DNA of 64,000 nucleotides from Pinus tabuliformis (Eukaryota > Streptophyta > Pinopsida > Pinales > Pinaceae): assembly GCA_031772625.1 (NCBI GenBank), contig CM062818.1, positions 1,284,008,277-1,284,072,276 of the forward strand. Reading direction: 5' to 3'. This document shows, piece after piece, positions 25,495-38,284 of this stretch. Under the pieces are notes generated by a model, which had not been told where the DNA came from, searched no databases, and saw nothing but the letters and a program-made list of their open reading frames with translations. The number at the start of each line of letters is the position of its first letter. Position 1 is the first letter of the stretch. The position numbers and the translations under genes were made by a program.

Positions 25495-28400
25495 ATGGCG
25501 AGCAATGGAAAGATAGAGATCGAGAAATTTAATGGTCAAAGTTTTGAGTTGTGGAAACTCAAGATGGAGGATATGTTGGTGGATAACGATTAGTGGATCG
25601 CGGTAGATCCAAGTACTAAACCAACGGGAGTGTCTGATGAAGAATGGAAGAAGTTGGATTGGAAGGCAAAGAGCACAATACAATTGTGTGTCTCAAATTT
25701 AGTATTGCTGAATGTATCAGGGGAAGCTACGACGAAGGCTTTGGGACAAGTTAGGTACTTTGTACCAATATAAGTCTTTGGTGAATAAACTGTTCCTGCG
25801 GAAAAAGTTGTATAGCCTAAGGATGAAAGATGGAGATTCGGTGACAGAGCATCTGAACGCATTTAATACTGTGGTAAGTTAGTTATTATCTATTGATATT
25901 AAAATTTCAAATGAAGATAAGTGCATCAATTTGTTGTGTTCTCTACCTGATTCGTGCGATAGTTTGGTTATTGCAATAGGTAGCAATGCAACTTCCTTGT
26001 AGTTTGATGAAATAGTCTGATCCTTGCTGACAGAGGAAATGAGACGAAAAAATATGGAGAGCCAGAATGGTGATGCCTTGTCTGTATGAGGACAACCCCA
26101 GAACAGAAACAAAAATAAGTCATCGAGTGGGAGGTCTAAATCTAGAGGGAGATCTAAATCTCTAGGAAAACTTGTAAAGGTGGTGTGCTGGAAATGCGGA
26201 AAGGAAGGGCACTAAAAAAGGGACTGTAAATCTGAAGCTCCTGCTAAAGGAAAGGGATCTGATGATTCTCCTTCTACAAAGGCAAAAACCACCTCAGATG
26301 AAGGTGGGGATGTGTACTTGGCTTCTTCAAGTACACATGTAGACCATGAGGCATGGTTGATTGACTCAGGTGCATCCTTTCACTTCACTCTCCATAGAGA
26401 GTGGTTCTGCGAGTATGAGAAATATGATGGTGGTGATGTCTTCTTGGGGGATGACAAGAAGGTTAAAATCATTTGTTGCAGAAAAGTAAAGTTGAAGTTA
26501 CAAGGTGGAAGGGTTAGAACACTTCCGGGTGTTCTGCATATTCCTGCATTGGCCATAAATCTAATTTCTGTAAGCAAGCTAGATGATGCAGGTGTAAAAA
26601 CAATGTTCGAGAATGATACCTGCAAGATGGTTCGGGGAGCACTCGTATTGATGCGGGGAGTTCGGATTGGAACTTTGAACAAGCTGCAAGGTAGCACTAT
26701 TGTTGATGGGTGCAACATCTCTATGGTTCCCGAATGTGGAGCAGAAAATCTAGTGGTCTTTGGAGAGAAGACCATGTTTTGGAATCAAAGGCTTGGACAT
26801 ATTGGAGAGAAGGGTCATTGAATGGTAAAGGTATGAGTAATAGGTCTCTCGATTTTGATTTCTATGAAAATTGTGTATATGGGAAGCAGAATCGGGTGAG
26901 TTTCCCCTCTGGTGGTAAGAGGGTGAAATAGATATTATAACTTGTGCACAGTGATGTGTTTGGACTTGTGAAGGTTTCATCACTAGGTAAGTCTGTGTCC
27001 TATGTATCATTTATAGTTGACTTCTCAAGGAATACATGGATATATTTTCTTAAGAAGAAATCTAAATTCTTTGATAGGTTTAAAGAATTTAAGGCTTTGG
27101 TGGAAAACCAGACAAAGAAGAAGATAAAGGTGTTGAGGACAGATAACAGTGGAGAGTTTTGTAGTAAGGAATTTGAAGAATTCTGTAAGAAGTGTGGTAT
27201 AACATGGAAGAAGACTACTCCATACACACTTGAGCAAAATGGAGTTGCAGAAAGAATGAACAAGACGTTGATGGAAAGGGAAAGAAGCATGCTCAGTGGT
27301 ACTAGGTTAGGACAGGAATTTTGGGCAGAGGCGGTGGAGACAGCATGTTACCTAGTCAACAGATCACCTTCATCAACGTTGGAGGATAAGACTCCACAAG
27401 AGGTATGGACTGGTAAGAAACTCTCTCTTTCAAATCTGAGGGTATTTGGATGTGATGCATATGTACATGTTCCAAATGAGAAATGAACCAAGTTGGATAT
27501 TAAATCTAAAAAGTGCATCTTTATTGAGTATAAAGATGGTTTAAAGGGTTATAAGCTTTGGAACCCAGTAACAAGGAAGGTTGTGTACAACTGAGATGTG
27601 GTGTTCAAAGAGGTAAAAGATTTTATTAAACATGAAGTCCAACCAAAGGAACCTAAGAAGATAGAGTTTTAGCATAAGGAGGAAGAATTAGACTCTACAA
27701 CAGATGAGGAATCAGAAGATGAAGAGCCACAAACTCCGGGTATGAGAAGATCAGTTCGAGAAAGAAGGCAACTAGAAAGGTATAGTCCATATGCTTTCTG
27801 TTTGAATTTTTCTTTATCTGTTACTGATGATGATCCCAGAACTAAGAAGGAATTAGTAGATTCAGAGGATGGAAAACTTTGGAAAGAGGCAATGGTTGAT
27901 GAAATGACATCTTTCCACAAAAATAAGGCTTGGGATTTGGTAGAGTTGCCGGCTGGAAGGAAACCCATTGGCAGCGAATGGGTGTTCAAGAAGAAGCCAA
28001 ATGTAAAAGCAAAGGTGGAGAAATACAAAGCTCAGTTGGTAGCAAAAGGTTATTCCCAAGTGCCAGGAATTGATTTTGGTGATTTTTTTCTCCTGTTGCC
28101 AAGGTAGATTCTATTAGATTACTTTTATCTGTTGCTTCTACTTTTGATTTTGAGGTAGAACAAATGGATGTGAAGACAACATTTCTTCATGGGGATCTGG
28201 AAGAGGAAATCTACATGAAGCAACCTGAAGGCTTTGTGATGAAGGGTAAGAAAGAACTGGTATGCAAGTTAAAGAAGTCTCTATATGGGTTAAAATAGTC
28301 ACCAAGGATGTGGTATCAGAAATTTGATACATTTATATGGGGACTTGGCTTCACCAGAAGCAAAGTAGATCAATGTGTGTATTTTAAATTAATTGGTGAC

Positions 28401-29408
28401 CGTGTTATTTATCTGGTCTTATATGTGGATGATATGTTGCTCGTTGGAAATGACAAAGATATTATCCAGGGTTTGAAGATCCAATTGTCCTCCAAATTCG
28501 ACATGAAAGATCTTGGTGCTACAAACTATATTTTGGGCATGGAAATTAAAAGAGATTGAGTAAAGAGGAAGCTCTGGTTAAACCAGAGGAAGTATGTCGA
28601 GACAATACTATAGAGGTTTAATATGCAGGATAGTAAACTGGTGAAGGTTCTTATTCCTATAGGTGTGAAGTTATCTACTGAACAGTGTCCCAAGACAAAA
28701 GAAGAGGAAGAGGACATGTCTCGTGTTACATATGCAAGTGCAGTCGGTAGCCTGATGTATGCAATGGTCTGTACTAGACTAGACATTGCACATGTAGTGG
28801 GAGTATTAAGCAGGTTTATGTTAAAACCAAGGAAGGAGCACTGGATAGCAGTGAAGCGGGTTTTCAGGTATTTTCGTGGCACTAGTGATTATGGTTTGTG
28901 CTACCAAGGAAGACCAGGATTGGATAGATTGTTAGATATTCGTGGCTTTGTTGATGTAGACTGGGCTGGAGATCTGGATCAGAGAAGATCTACAAGTGGA
29001 TATGTGTTTAACCTATTTGGAGGTGCAGTCAATTGGATGAGTAAGAAACAATCTGTAGTGGCACTATCAATTACAGAGGTAGAATACATGGTAGCCACTC
29101 ATGCAAGCAAGGAAGTAGTTTGGTTGCAGAGATTGTGTTTAAGTATGGGGTTAGTACATGGATCTATAAGGATAGACTGTGACAACCAAAGTGAAATTTT
29201 CTTGGCAAAGAACCTTGCATATCATTCAAAGACAAAGCACATTGATGTTCAATATCACTTTGTGAGGGATATGATAGAAGACAAAAAGGTGTTGTTGGTA
29301 AAGGTGGGCGCTTTGAAGAATACTGTAGATGCATTGACAAAATCTGTGAGCTTTGAGAAGTTCTCTTGGTGTAGAGAAACAATGGGCATTGTAGGGCTGG
29401 ATAAATGA
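25495..29408 (+). pseudogene. Copia element 2 gag-pol (broken)
   Basis: Gag begins at ATG 25495. It is interrupted by TAG after WKLKMEDMLVDND and by further stops and shifts to 26250; the zinc knuckle (CWKCGKEGH) is near 26200. Protease motif LIDSGASFHFT is near 26358. The pre-integrase domain ends early at 26821. Integrase has VHSDVFG (26946), LRTDNSGEF (about 27134) and EQNGVAERMN (about 27232), so all three acidic residues are kept. Stops fall at 27484, 27592 and 27670. RT is split by a shift near 28080-28107 and by stops, with YVDDMLLVG at about 28423. RNase H (VDVDWAGD, SITEVEY) runs to the stop at 29406-29408. A non-functional copy. Confidence 0.88.
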
Positions 29409-29457
29409 CTAATCTCTCTTGTGGTCCCCTATGGAAAGAAAACAACAAGTGGTAGAA

Positions 29458-29957
29458 TGTTGGGTTGTGTTATATTATTTCCACGACGAGACCACGTAGT
29501 TAATCGACGGGTTAGAGGGGAGGCAGAGCCCCCCCTTCGTTGCGTCGATTGCGTAGTGGGAGGGTCACAGGGGGTTTGAGGGCTACAGGTAACCCCCCTC
29601 TATGGGGTCTGGGGCAGCACCCTGGAAATTTTGGTTTTGGACCCTATGTTAGGTTGGGCAGAGTTACCTATGGTTTTGTGCATGATTTTCACACATGGTT
29701 TTGGACGCGATGGTTTTCGGTCCATGGTTTTGGATGTGATGGTTTTCTGTCCATGGTATTGGATGCTTTGACATGTATAAATATGTATTGTAACATTGAA
29801 AGGAACATAATGAAAAATCAAGCTGGTAGTCCTGGTTTTGGGATCCAGGGGGAAATCTCTATGTATATGTGTTTTATGTGCTATGCTATTGCATTGTTTA
29901 TTTTCTGTGTTTTAGAATTCGTAGGCAGGTAATTTCTGTACAGGGTTAAAACCTACA
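29458..29957 (+). repeat. 3' LTR of copia element 2
   Basis: 500 bp, TGTTGGGTTGTG... to AAAACCTACA. Contains three 'atggttttgga' style repeats (about 29693-29765). Confidence 0.85.
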
Positions 29958-31217
<1,260 letters not shown>

Positions 31218-31407
31218 TGTACAAAGGCGTGTCTGATAAACTCCTTGATGATTGTATTATGAAACTTAAAAATTACATATATATTGACAAAATTATGGCA
31301 CGAGATAGTTTGGTCTTGATAACTTTTTGAATCGAAACCAAAAACTGATCTTCTAATATAACTAATATATTACATGATAATCCCAAAGGATTAATGTTTA
31401 AATCCCC
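31218..31407 (-). repeat. 3' LTR of copia element 3
   Basis: Aligns with 36460-36632 through 'ggcgtgtctgataaac', 'attacatatatattgacaaa' and 'ggattaat', with substitutions. Confidence 0.75.
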
Positions 31408-31449
31408 CCCACCCCACCCTTGACCCCCTTAATATGAAGGGACATTTGA

Positions 31450-34400
31450 CATGCCAAGTAAAAATATGATTTTTTCAAACTTTTCACACACCAATGCTTT
31501 GGTGAAGATATCTACAATTTTCTCTGAAGTTGGACAATGTGTTAGATGAATAAATTTGGCCTCTACATAATGTTGAATCAAATTATATTTGGTGTTAATG
31601 TGTTTTCTTCAATCATGAAACTTTAGATTCTTGGCTAATTACTGCAGCATAATTGTCAATAAGGGAGTTGAATGAGTAAGGGAGTTGAAGTCGTTTGATT
31701 CTCCTGCAAATCTTCAAGTATTTTCCAAAGCAAAATTATCTCTTTTGTGGCTTGAGTTGTTGCAACATATTTGACTTTGGTGGTTGAATTAGTTGGAACA
31801 AACAATTTTCATGATCTCCATGTGATGGTTGTTGATCTAAGATTCATCAATTAATAAGAAGTAGACACTCCATGCTCTTTATCTCCATCAAAATTAGAAT
31901 AATAATAACCTATGAGATGGAATCTGAAACTTTGCAATATTTGATACCATATGATTGAGTTTCTTTCAAATATTTGACCACTCACTTTGCTGTGATACAA
32001 TGACCTTCATAGGGATGATGCATAAACTTGGAAAATATCCCTACAACGAAAGCAATATCAGGACGAGTAGTAGTTAAATCAATAAAACTTCCAAGAATTC
32101 ACCTGTACTTTGTTGGATCTTCAAAAATAATTCATTCATTTGACGTAAGCTTCAAATTATGCTCCATTCGAGTAGAAGAGGGTTACAATCCAAACTTGTT
32201 CAATAATTATCCAATACATGGTTTCTGTGAAATTAAAAAATGTTTGGATTTTGATAAACTTCAATTCCTAAATAATAATGCAATAAAACCAAATATGTCA
32301 TATAAAAAATATTTTGTAACTCATTTTTAATATATGCTATGTAATCATCATTGTGAATCCATGTAATCATCAAATCATCTACATAGACAACAAGATATAC
32401 AACTCACTTCCAAATCTTCTTGAAAAAACGAGTTGCATCATCTAGATAAAAAATCTTATAATTTAACTTGAGAAGACATTTAGTTAGCTTTTCATACCAT
32501 GCACATGATCCTTGTTTCAGGCCATACAAGGCTTTTATAAATTTGCATACATTTTGTTCTTTACCTTTAATAGAAAAACCCTCTGGCTAAAACATATAAA
32601 TATCCTCCTTCAAATCACCATTCAAAAAGGTTGTTTTTACATCCATATGGTGTACTTTCCATCCCTTCTGAGCCGCAAGAGAAAAAAGTTCTAATAGTGC
32701 CCCATTTTCCTGTAGGAGCAATCTGTGTGTAATCGACACCTTCCTTCTAAGCATACCCTTTTTCTACAAGTTTGGCATTGTATTTGTCAAGTGAACCATC
32801 TGTCTTATATTTAATTTGTAAACCCATTTACAACCAATATTTTTGATACCAACAAGAGTATCCGCTAACCTCAAAGTACCATTATTAATGAGAGCATCAT
32901 ACTGCTTTTGCACTGTTTCTTTAGATTCAAAAAATTCTTCAAAAGAATTAAGTTCACTAATTGCAGAAAAATTGAATTCACAGTTTCCTGAACTTGATGT
33001 GTTCTCTCCTTTATTTTGTTTAGAAAATACCCCTATGTCAAATTGATAACATTTTCTTGGAAATGTTTTGACACATGTTGAACTCTAGAGTGGTTTCTGA
33101 AGTCACTGCATTGGTTGCTTATCTTCAAGAACACTTTCTGATCACGTATAAAATTTACTATCACCAAGTTTCTCTTCAACATAATAATCTTCAATAGGAT
33201 CATTTTCCAATGGAAAGTTTACTAGCAAAAAATCTACAGATTGATCCACATAGTGATCTAAAAATGGGAACCCCCCTTCAATATGTGGAACATCTTTATC
33301 AGATTCAGAATAAAACTTTTTGGATGTAAATTTATCCAAATAAGCCAATTGTCTTTCAACAATGAAAATACCTTTATTAGACTCAAGAAAAAAAAATATA
33401 TGGAAAGAATAAATTTCTTATTGTCTTCATCATATAACCTGTAAGCTTTTGAAGTATTAGAATACCCAAAAAAAATGCATTTTCGACATCTGGCACCCAA
33501 TTTATTTCTCTAATGTTTAGGAATTAAAACATAACATGGACATCCAAACAATATGTAATGTTGAATAGTTGGAAGTCTATTAAACCACATTTCATAAGGA
33601 TATTTTTTGTTGATCACAGAAGAAGGACAATGATTTTTAATATAAGATGCACAAAGCATTCTTCTCCCCACAATATCAACTTCACATTTTTTTAAAACTT
33701 AATGTCCCATTCATACATTTTGCAACACCATTTTGTTGCGAATTATAAGGTATTGCAGTAAGATGTTTGATTTCATTGTCTTTTAAATATGTTTCAAGAG
33801 CATTAGAAGTATATTCACCATTGTTATCAGTTATAGAACCAATGTTCAACTGAGTTTTATTTTTAATCATTAAATGAAAAGCTTTAAAATTTTCAAAAAC
33901 TTCTTATTTGTCTTTCAATGGATAAACCCACTTGAGTAATCACCAATAAAGGTCAACATATATTTATTACCATTTGCAGTTGCAACAAGTATGGGTCCAC
34001 ATGAATCTAAATGTATGAAACCTAACTTTCTTGAACCTCGAGAAGTAGAGTTATGAAAAGATTGTTTACAATGCTCCCCTAAAATACAAGTATGACATGG
34101 TGAAAGCTTTCTTGGAATTGTAGGAATACCTTTAATACCTCGTTGTCTTAGAACTCAAATACTATCATAATTTATATGACCAAAATGAACATGCCATAAT
34201 AAACTGGAAGACAAAGTACACTTTGTTAAGTCAAATGTGTAGAATTATCACGAGAATTCAATACAGTGGATGATGTATCTTTCACTTTTAAATTTGTTTC
34301 TTATTCAACACTAGTCATAACAATTTCGTTATCAGATGCTCTACATATCTCAATGATGCCATCAAATATATGTATTGAATGCCCCTATTGTCTGATCTGA

Positions 34401-35700
34401 ATGAGAGACATTAAATTTCTTTGAAATTGAGGAATGTAAAGAACATCATTTAGAATATAATCTACAATTCCAGGTACCTTCCAACGAAGAAATCCAATTC
34501 TTGAAGGCTTAACTTGTGATTTGTCAGCAAAATAGATTACTCCATCAATTTGAAAATGTTTCAAACAAATATCTCCTCAAGGTCATATAATGGCCGCTAT
34601 ATCCAAAATCCAACTGCCTTGCCATGAAGAAAATGCAGCAGTAAGAACATCATTTATGTTTAAATTACGAAGAGGAACCACACAAAGAGAAAACTCAGAT
34701 GGTTTTCCTTTATCTGAAGGTGTTTGTTCCTTATTTTCATTAAGTTGTTCTCTCTTTTCATTATTCTTTTCCCAAGAGTTCTGCAATTAACAACAATATG
34801 ACCAATTTTTCCACATCTATAACATTTTACATTTTATTTATCATATTGAAATTTTTTTTGTTGTTTATCTCTTTGTTTCTTATCACCTTGATTATTATTA
34901 CCAATTGCCCGCCCCGTCCCACCCCGCCATCTCCTCTACAATTTATCTTACCATGTCCTTTGTTACTCTTATCACTTCTCACAAAGTTTTTCCTTGGGAC
35001 TTTTTCTCCTTTTGTACAAAGCACAAACATTCAATATTGGGATTCAAAAGCGACTCTTTCTTCCCAAAGGCCTTTTCTCTTTTAACAATTTTGCTTACTA
35101 GTTTATCAAATTCAATTTCTTTCAATTGTCCACTAGCTTGGAGAGATTCCAAGTAGTGTGAATAGATAGGGTGAAGGGCTTTAATGAAAGCAGTAAGTTG
35201 AAAATCTACTTTTACACCAGTGGATTCAATATCATGAAAAATAACTTTTATTTATGAAGCCAATTTCATGGGGTCATTATCTTTCATCTCCAAATTAAAT
35301 AATTTCAACAACAACTGTATAATTTATAATTTTCAGTTCTGAATGAGAATCATAAAGTTATTTTAATTTATTTAATGTTTCACGTTCTGTGTTATTAGAA
35401 TGTATATATGTTCTTACCTCTTTAGTTACTGATGTTGAAATCAATGCATAAGCCTTTTTATCCCTAGCCTCCCAAATTGTAAGTTGTTTCTCATCATCAG
35501 GGTGCTGAGATTCAATCCCTTTTCCATCTTTGTATTCTTTCCTTCACATATGCCTTCCCATAAATCATTGAAAATGAGTGTGTTTTTAATCTTTTGAAAC
35601 TATTCATAATAGTTTTCTTTTCCACTTAGCACAACACCCACTAAAAAATCAAAAAATTCATATTGCAACCACCACCAAATATTTTGAAATCAATGAATTC
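31450..35700 (-). pseudogene. Copia element 3 gag-pol (relic)
   Basis: Gag lies in about 35600-34830 with no open frame. The protease remnant (GSWILDIAAI, 34583-34786 frame) keeps Asp, but the SGA part is lost. Integrase: 33870-33682 keeps the second Asp (TDNNGEYTS) and the Glu-helix region (QQNGVAKCMN, where the catalytic Glu is Lys). The integrase end is at 33500-33258 (CIFFGYSNTSKAYRLYD). RT lies at 32950-32000, with tat-gta-gat-gat-ttg (YVDDL) still readable on the minus strand near 32366-32382. RNase H fragments reach about 31500. Every domain is cut by stops or shifts. Confidence 0.8.
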
Positions 35701-35830
35701 AAAAGAATATTTTTGATTCTTGTAAAGCCTATAATTCATATGGCAACATCCACCAAATATTTTGAAATCAATGAATTCAAAAAAATATTTATGAATCTTG
35801 TAGAGCCTATAATTCATGTGTGTGGAAGAC
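35654..35830 (-). repeat. Tandem duplication of about 87 bp at the start of copia 3 gag region
   Basis: Two adjacent copies containing 'caccaaatattttgaaatcaatgaattcaa'-type sequence. On the minus strand both read YRLYKxxKYxFEFIDFKIFGG, so the duplication is in frame. Confidence 0.8.
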
Positions 35831-36441
35831 TTAAAAACACAGAATATATCACTGTTGTACAAAAACAATAGATTAAATGGCAACTTGGGTGCCAACATAA
35901 TTATTTTCCATCAACAAAAATACGTGTTGACGAAAGTCTAGGCGGCGAAAACAAGTAAACTTGCTAAGTTAACAACAAATCGGTAAATGATTATATTTGC
36001 ACCGAACGTGTCAAAAAGTGGGCCACTGCCCACCACACGTCTGGACTATGTGTTGCACATATTATGTTAGCGCCTTGAAAAATTTCTACCCATCAAACTT
36101 GTGATTTCAATAAATTTCTTTTGGAGCTAGAAAAACTTCTAAAAAATAGCACAGAAGACAACTCCTGTAGCTTAGGCCTAGAAATGCCCTCTAATAGAAA
36201 CCATTAACTGGGAAATAAAAAACCACCGATTGGAAATCTACGGTGGAGATATTCTCTGATATCACTCGGTTAAAAACCACATACCACTGTTGAGTGCCCC
36301 CGAGAGTGGTAAGATGTTTAAGTGGGGTCCTTTGTCAGAGTGCGGGTCAACTCGTAACAAATGACTTCTCGTGCAATTTCTCCTTACCATGGCCAACTAG
36401 TCACCTCTGCAATTTCAATAAACATGGATTTAAGAATTCAT

Positions 36442-36459
36442 CAACCGCTCTGATAACAC
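36442..36459 (-). other. Primer-binding site of copia element 3
   Basis: Minus strand TGTTATCAGAGCGGT directly after the 5' LTR. One change from the usual TGGTATCAGAGC. Confidence 0.65.
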
Positions 36460-36632
36460 TATACAGAGGCGTGTCTGATAAACTTCATGATGATTGTATT
36501 ATGAAACTGAAAAAATTACATATATATTGACAAAATTTTGGTACGAGACAGACCGTTAGGTCTCCATAACTTATTGAACGGGAACCAGAAACTAATATAT
36601 TACATGATACTCCGAAGGATTAATATTTAACA
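36460..36632 (-). repeat. 5' LTR of copia element 3
   Basis: 173 bp. On the minus strand it starts TGTTAAATATTAATCC. It pairs with 31218-31407. Confidence 0.75.
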
Positions 36633-38055
36633 TAGGGCTACTAGTGCATATTCCAGACTAGGGTAGTTAGTGAAGACGCATATTAAGCTGCTTCTTATGC
36701 CCTTGCTCGGTCAAATGCTATCGCTAGGACAATCTATTCAAGACTTAGGCTACCTGGACATTTGATACAAGGAAAGAAATTTTAGAGTCAAAAGTGAAAA
36801 GTTCCTGTAGGAACGTTGGTGGCACCAGGTACAATGAGGAACTACCGGTTGAAAGAGAAAAAAGAAATAGAATCTCCATATCCCAAGGAAAATGTAAAGA
36901 CTTCACGGTGAAAATAAGGCGATAAATTCAGCAAGAAATTTGAAAAATCAGTGAGAGTTTAATATGAAATGGATGGAAAGAAGAGCGAAATGAGATCAAA
37001 TATTACAAAAAGTAAGCTTTAATCCGAAATCATCGTAGCACTGAAACCTGTCCTTGATTTGCATAAAGTCCAAGAGAACCAGGCCATCGAAACCACTGGA
37101 AAGCAAAACGAAAAGAGCAATATCATTAAAGGAAAAATTCTTCGGGCACTAAAAGTGAAATCTGAAGAACTTTCACCTAAACGAAGCATAAAAAGACATT
37201 TAACATATAAATTATGTTCACATTACAAAGATGAAGGAATTCTAACAAGATCAAAGGAACTTTGAGCTGAAATCCTTGTAATACTGGAACGTTTCTGGTG
37301 ATTTACATAAAATTTAACAAAATCATACCACTGAAATCACTAGAAAGCAATGCCGAGAAAGCCTAAATAAGTGAAAAAAATCCTTTTCCCAACTTACTAG
37401 GTCAAATCTAGAACGTTGGGATGGTATCGTGATGTAGGGTAAGGTTGGTTCTTTGTTTAACTATAGCATCTCGCTGGCTCATGTGTGAGAATGGTATTGA
37501 GATGCCGAGTACCTTCTAATATTGTAAACACGTCCATGTTTATGGATAGTCTACTGTGCACAACCTCCATTTCTTGAAAGGACAATGAACGACATAGTAG
37601 GAAATGTCGTGGGTGTACATGGTTAACTTGGATCTCTAGTGAGTGATCGTGAATAGAAGAACATGTTCAAAATTTATGACATTTTGGGCAGGTGAGTTTA
37701 TTGTGTTTTATACTGAGTTGAAAAAAGGTTTTAGATATGTTTTCCATTAACGAGGTTTTGTCAGGTGTTAAGGTTCAACTCATCTCCTTTAGCTTCATAA
37801 ATTGCCTTTGCAATGATTTACTCGACCCTCTTGACCCCTGTAAAAATGTAAAGGTAACTTCAAAGCTCAGCGATTATTAGTATAGGTTTATTTTTAGCTA
37901 CGGATTTACTAAGAATTTATAGAGATCAAATACTTTAAGGTTTAAATTTTTTTTAGAATAAAAATTTTGACTAAACAATTTGCACACGGGAGATTTGATC
38001 CATCTGAAAGTCTAAGAAATTTGTAATTAAGATTGATAGGATATCTATATCTATA

Positions 38056-38091
<36 letters not shown>

Positions 38092-38284
38092 AACACACCA
38101 CTAGTAATTTTTCATTGTTTAAATTACATTTTTGGATGTATAAATTAGATTCAGTGTCTTCAAATTTTTTTGGTAACATGAATTGTGAACACTACACAAT
38201 TTAAAGTTGTAATTTGAGCACATATTTCTTTGATTTCAAACAAATTGACAAAAAATTTAATTGTGAACACTACACAACTTTAAA
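36633..38284. other. Spacer without recognisable genes
   Basis: No coding signal. Two diverged copies of a segment of about 110 bp (about 37030-37140 and 37263-37380, sharing 'ctggaa', 'atttacataaa' and 'gaaaccactggaaagcaa'-like words). A CT/TA microsatellite is at 38041-38092. 'aattgtgaacactacacaa' is repeated at about 38181 and 38259. Confidence 0.55.

Larger units (their letters stand above)
25131..29957 (+). mobile_element. Copia element 2, Tnt1/Tork-like, broken
   Basis: A Ty1/copia element with a shortened 5' LTR (25131-25372), primer site, gag-pol and a full-length 3' LTR (29458-29957). No matching target duplication is visible at the ends. The 39 bases between the previous gypsy LTR and this LTR are unassigned. 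The lineage call rests on the Tnt1-like gag (MASNGKIEIEKFNGQSFELWK) and the pol wording, not on a tree. Confidence 0.85.
31218..36632 (-). mobile_element. Copia element 3, old, short LTRs (minus strand)
   Basis: A degenerate Ty1/copia element of about 5.4 kb. Short similar LTRs lie at 31218-31407 and 36460-36632. A primer-site-like TGTTATCAGAGC lies next to the 5' LTR, and a purine tract (GGGTGGGGTGGGGGGG on the minus strand, about 31406-31424) lies next to the 3' LTR. Flanks are TAGCG (31213-31217) and TAGGG (36633-36637), a target duplication with one mismatch. Coding remnants are in the correct order on the minus strand. Confidence 0.8.
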
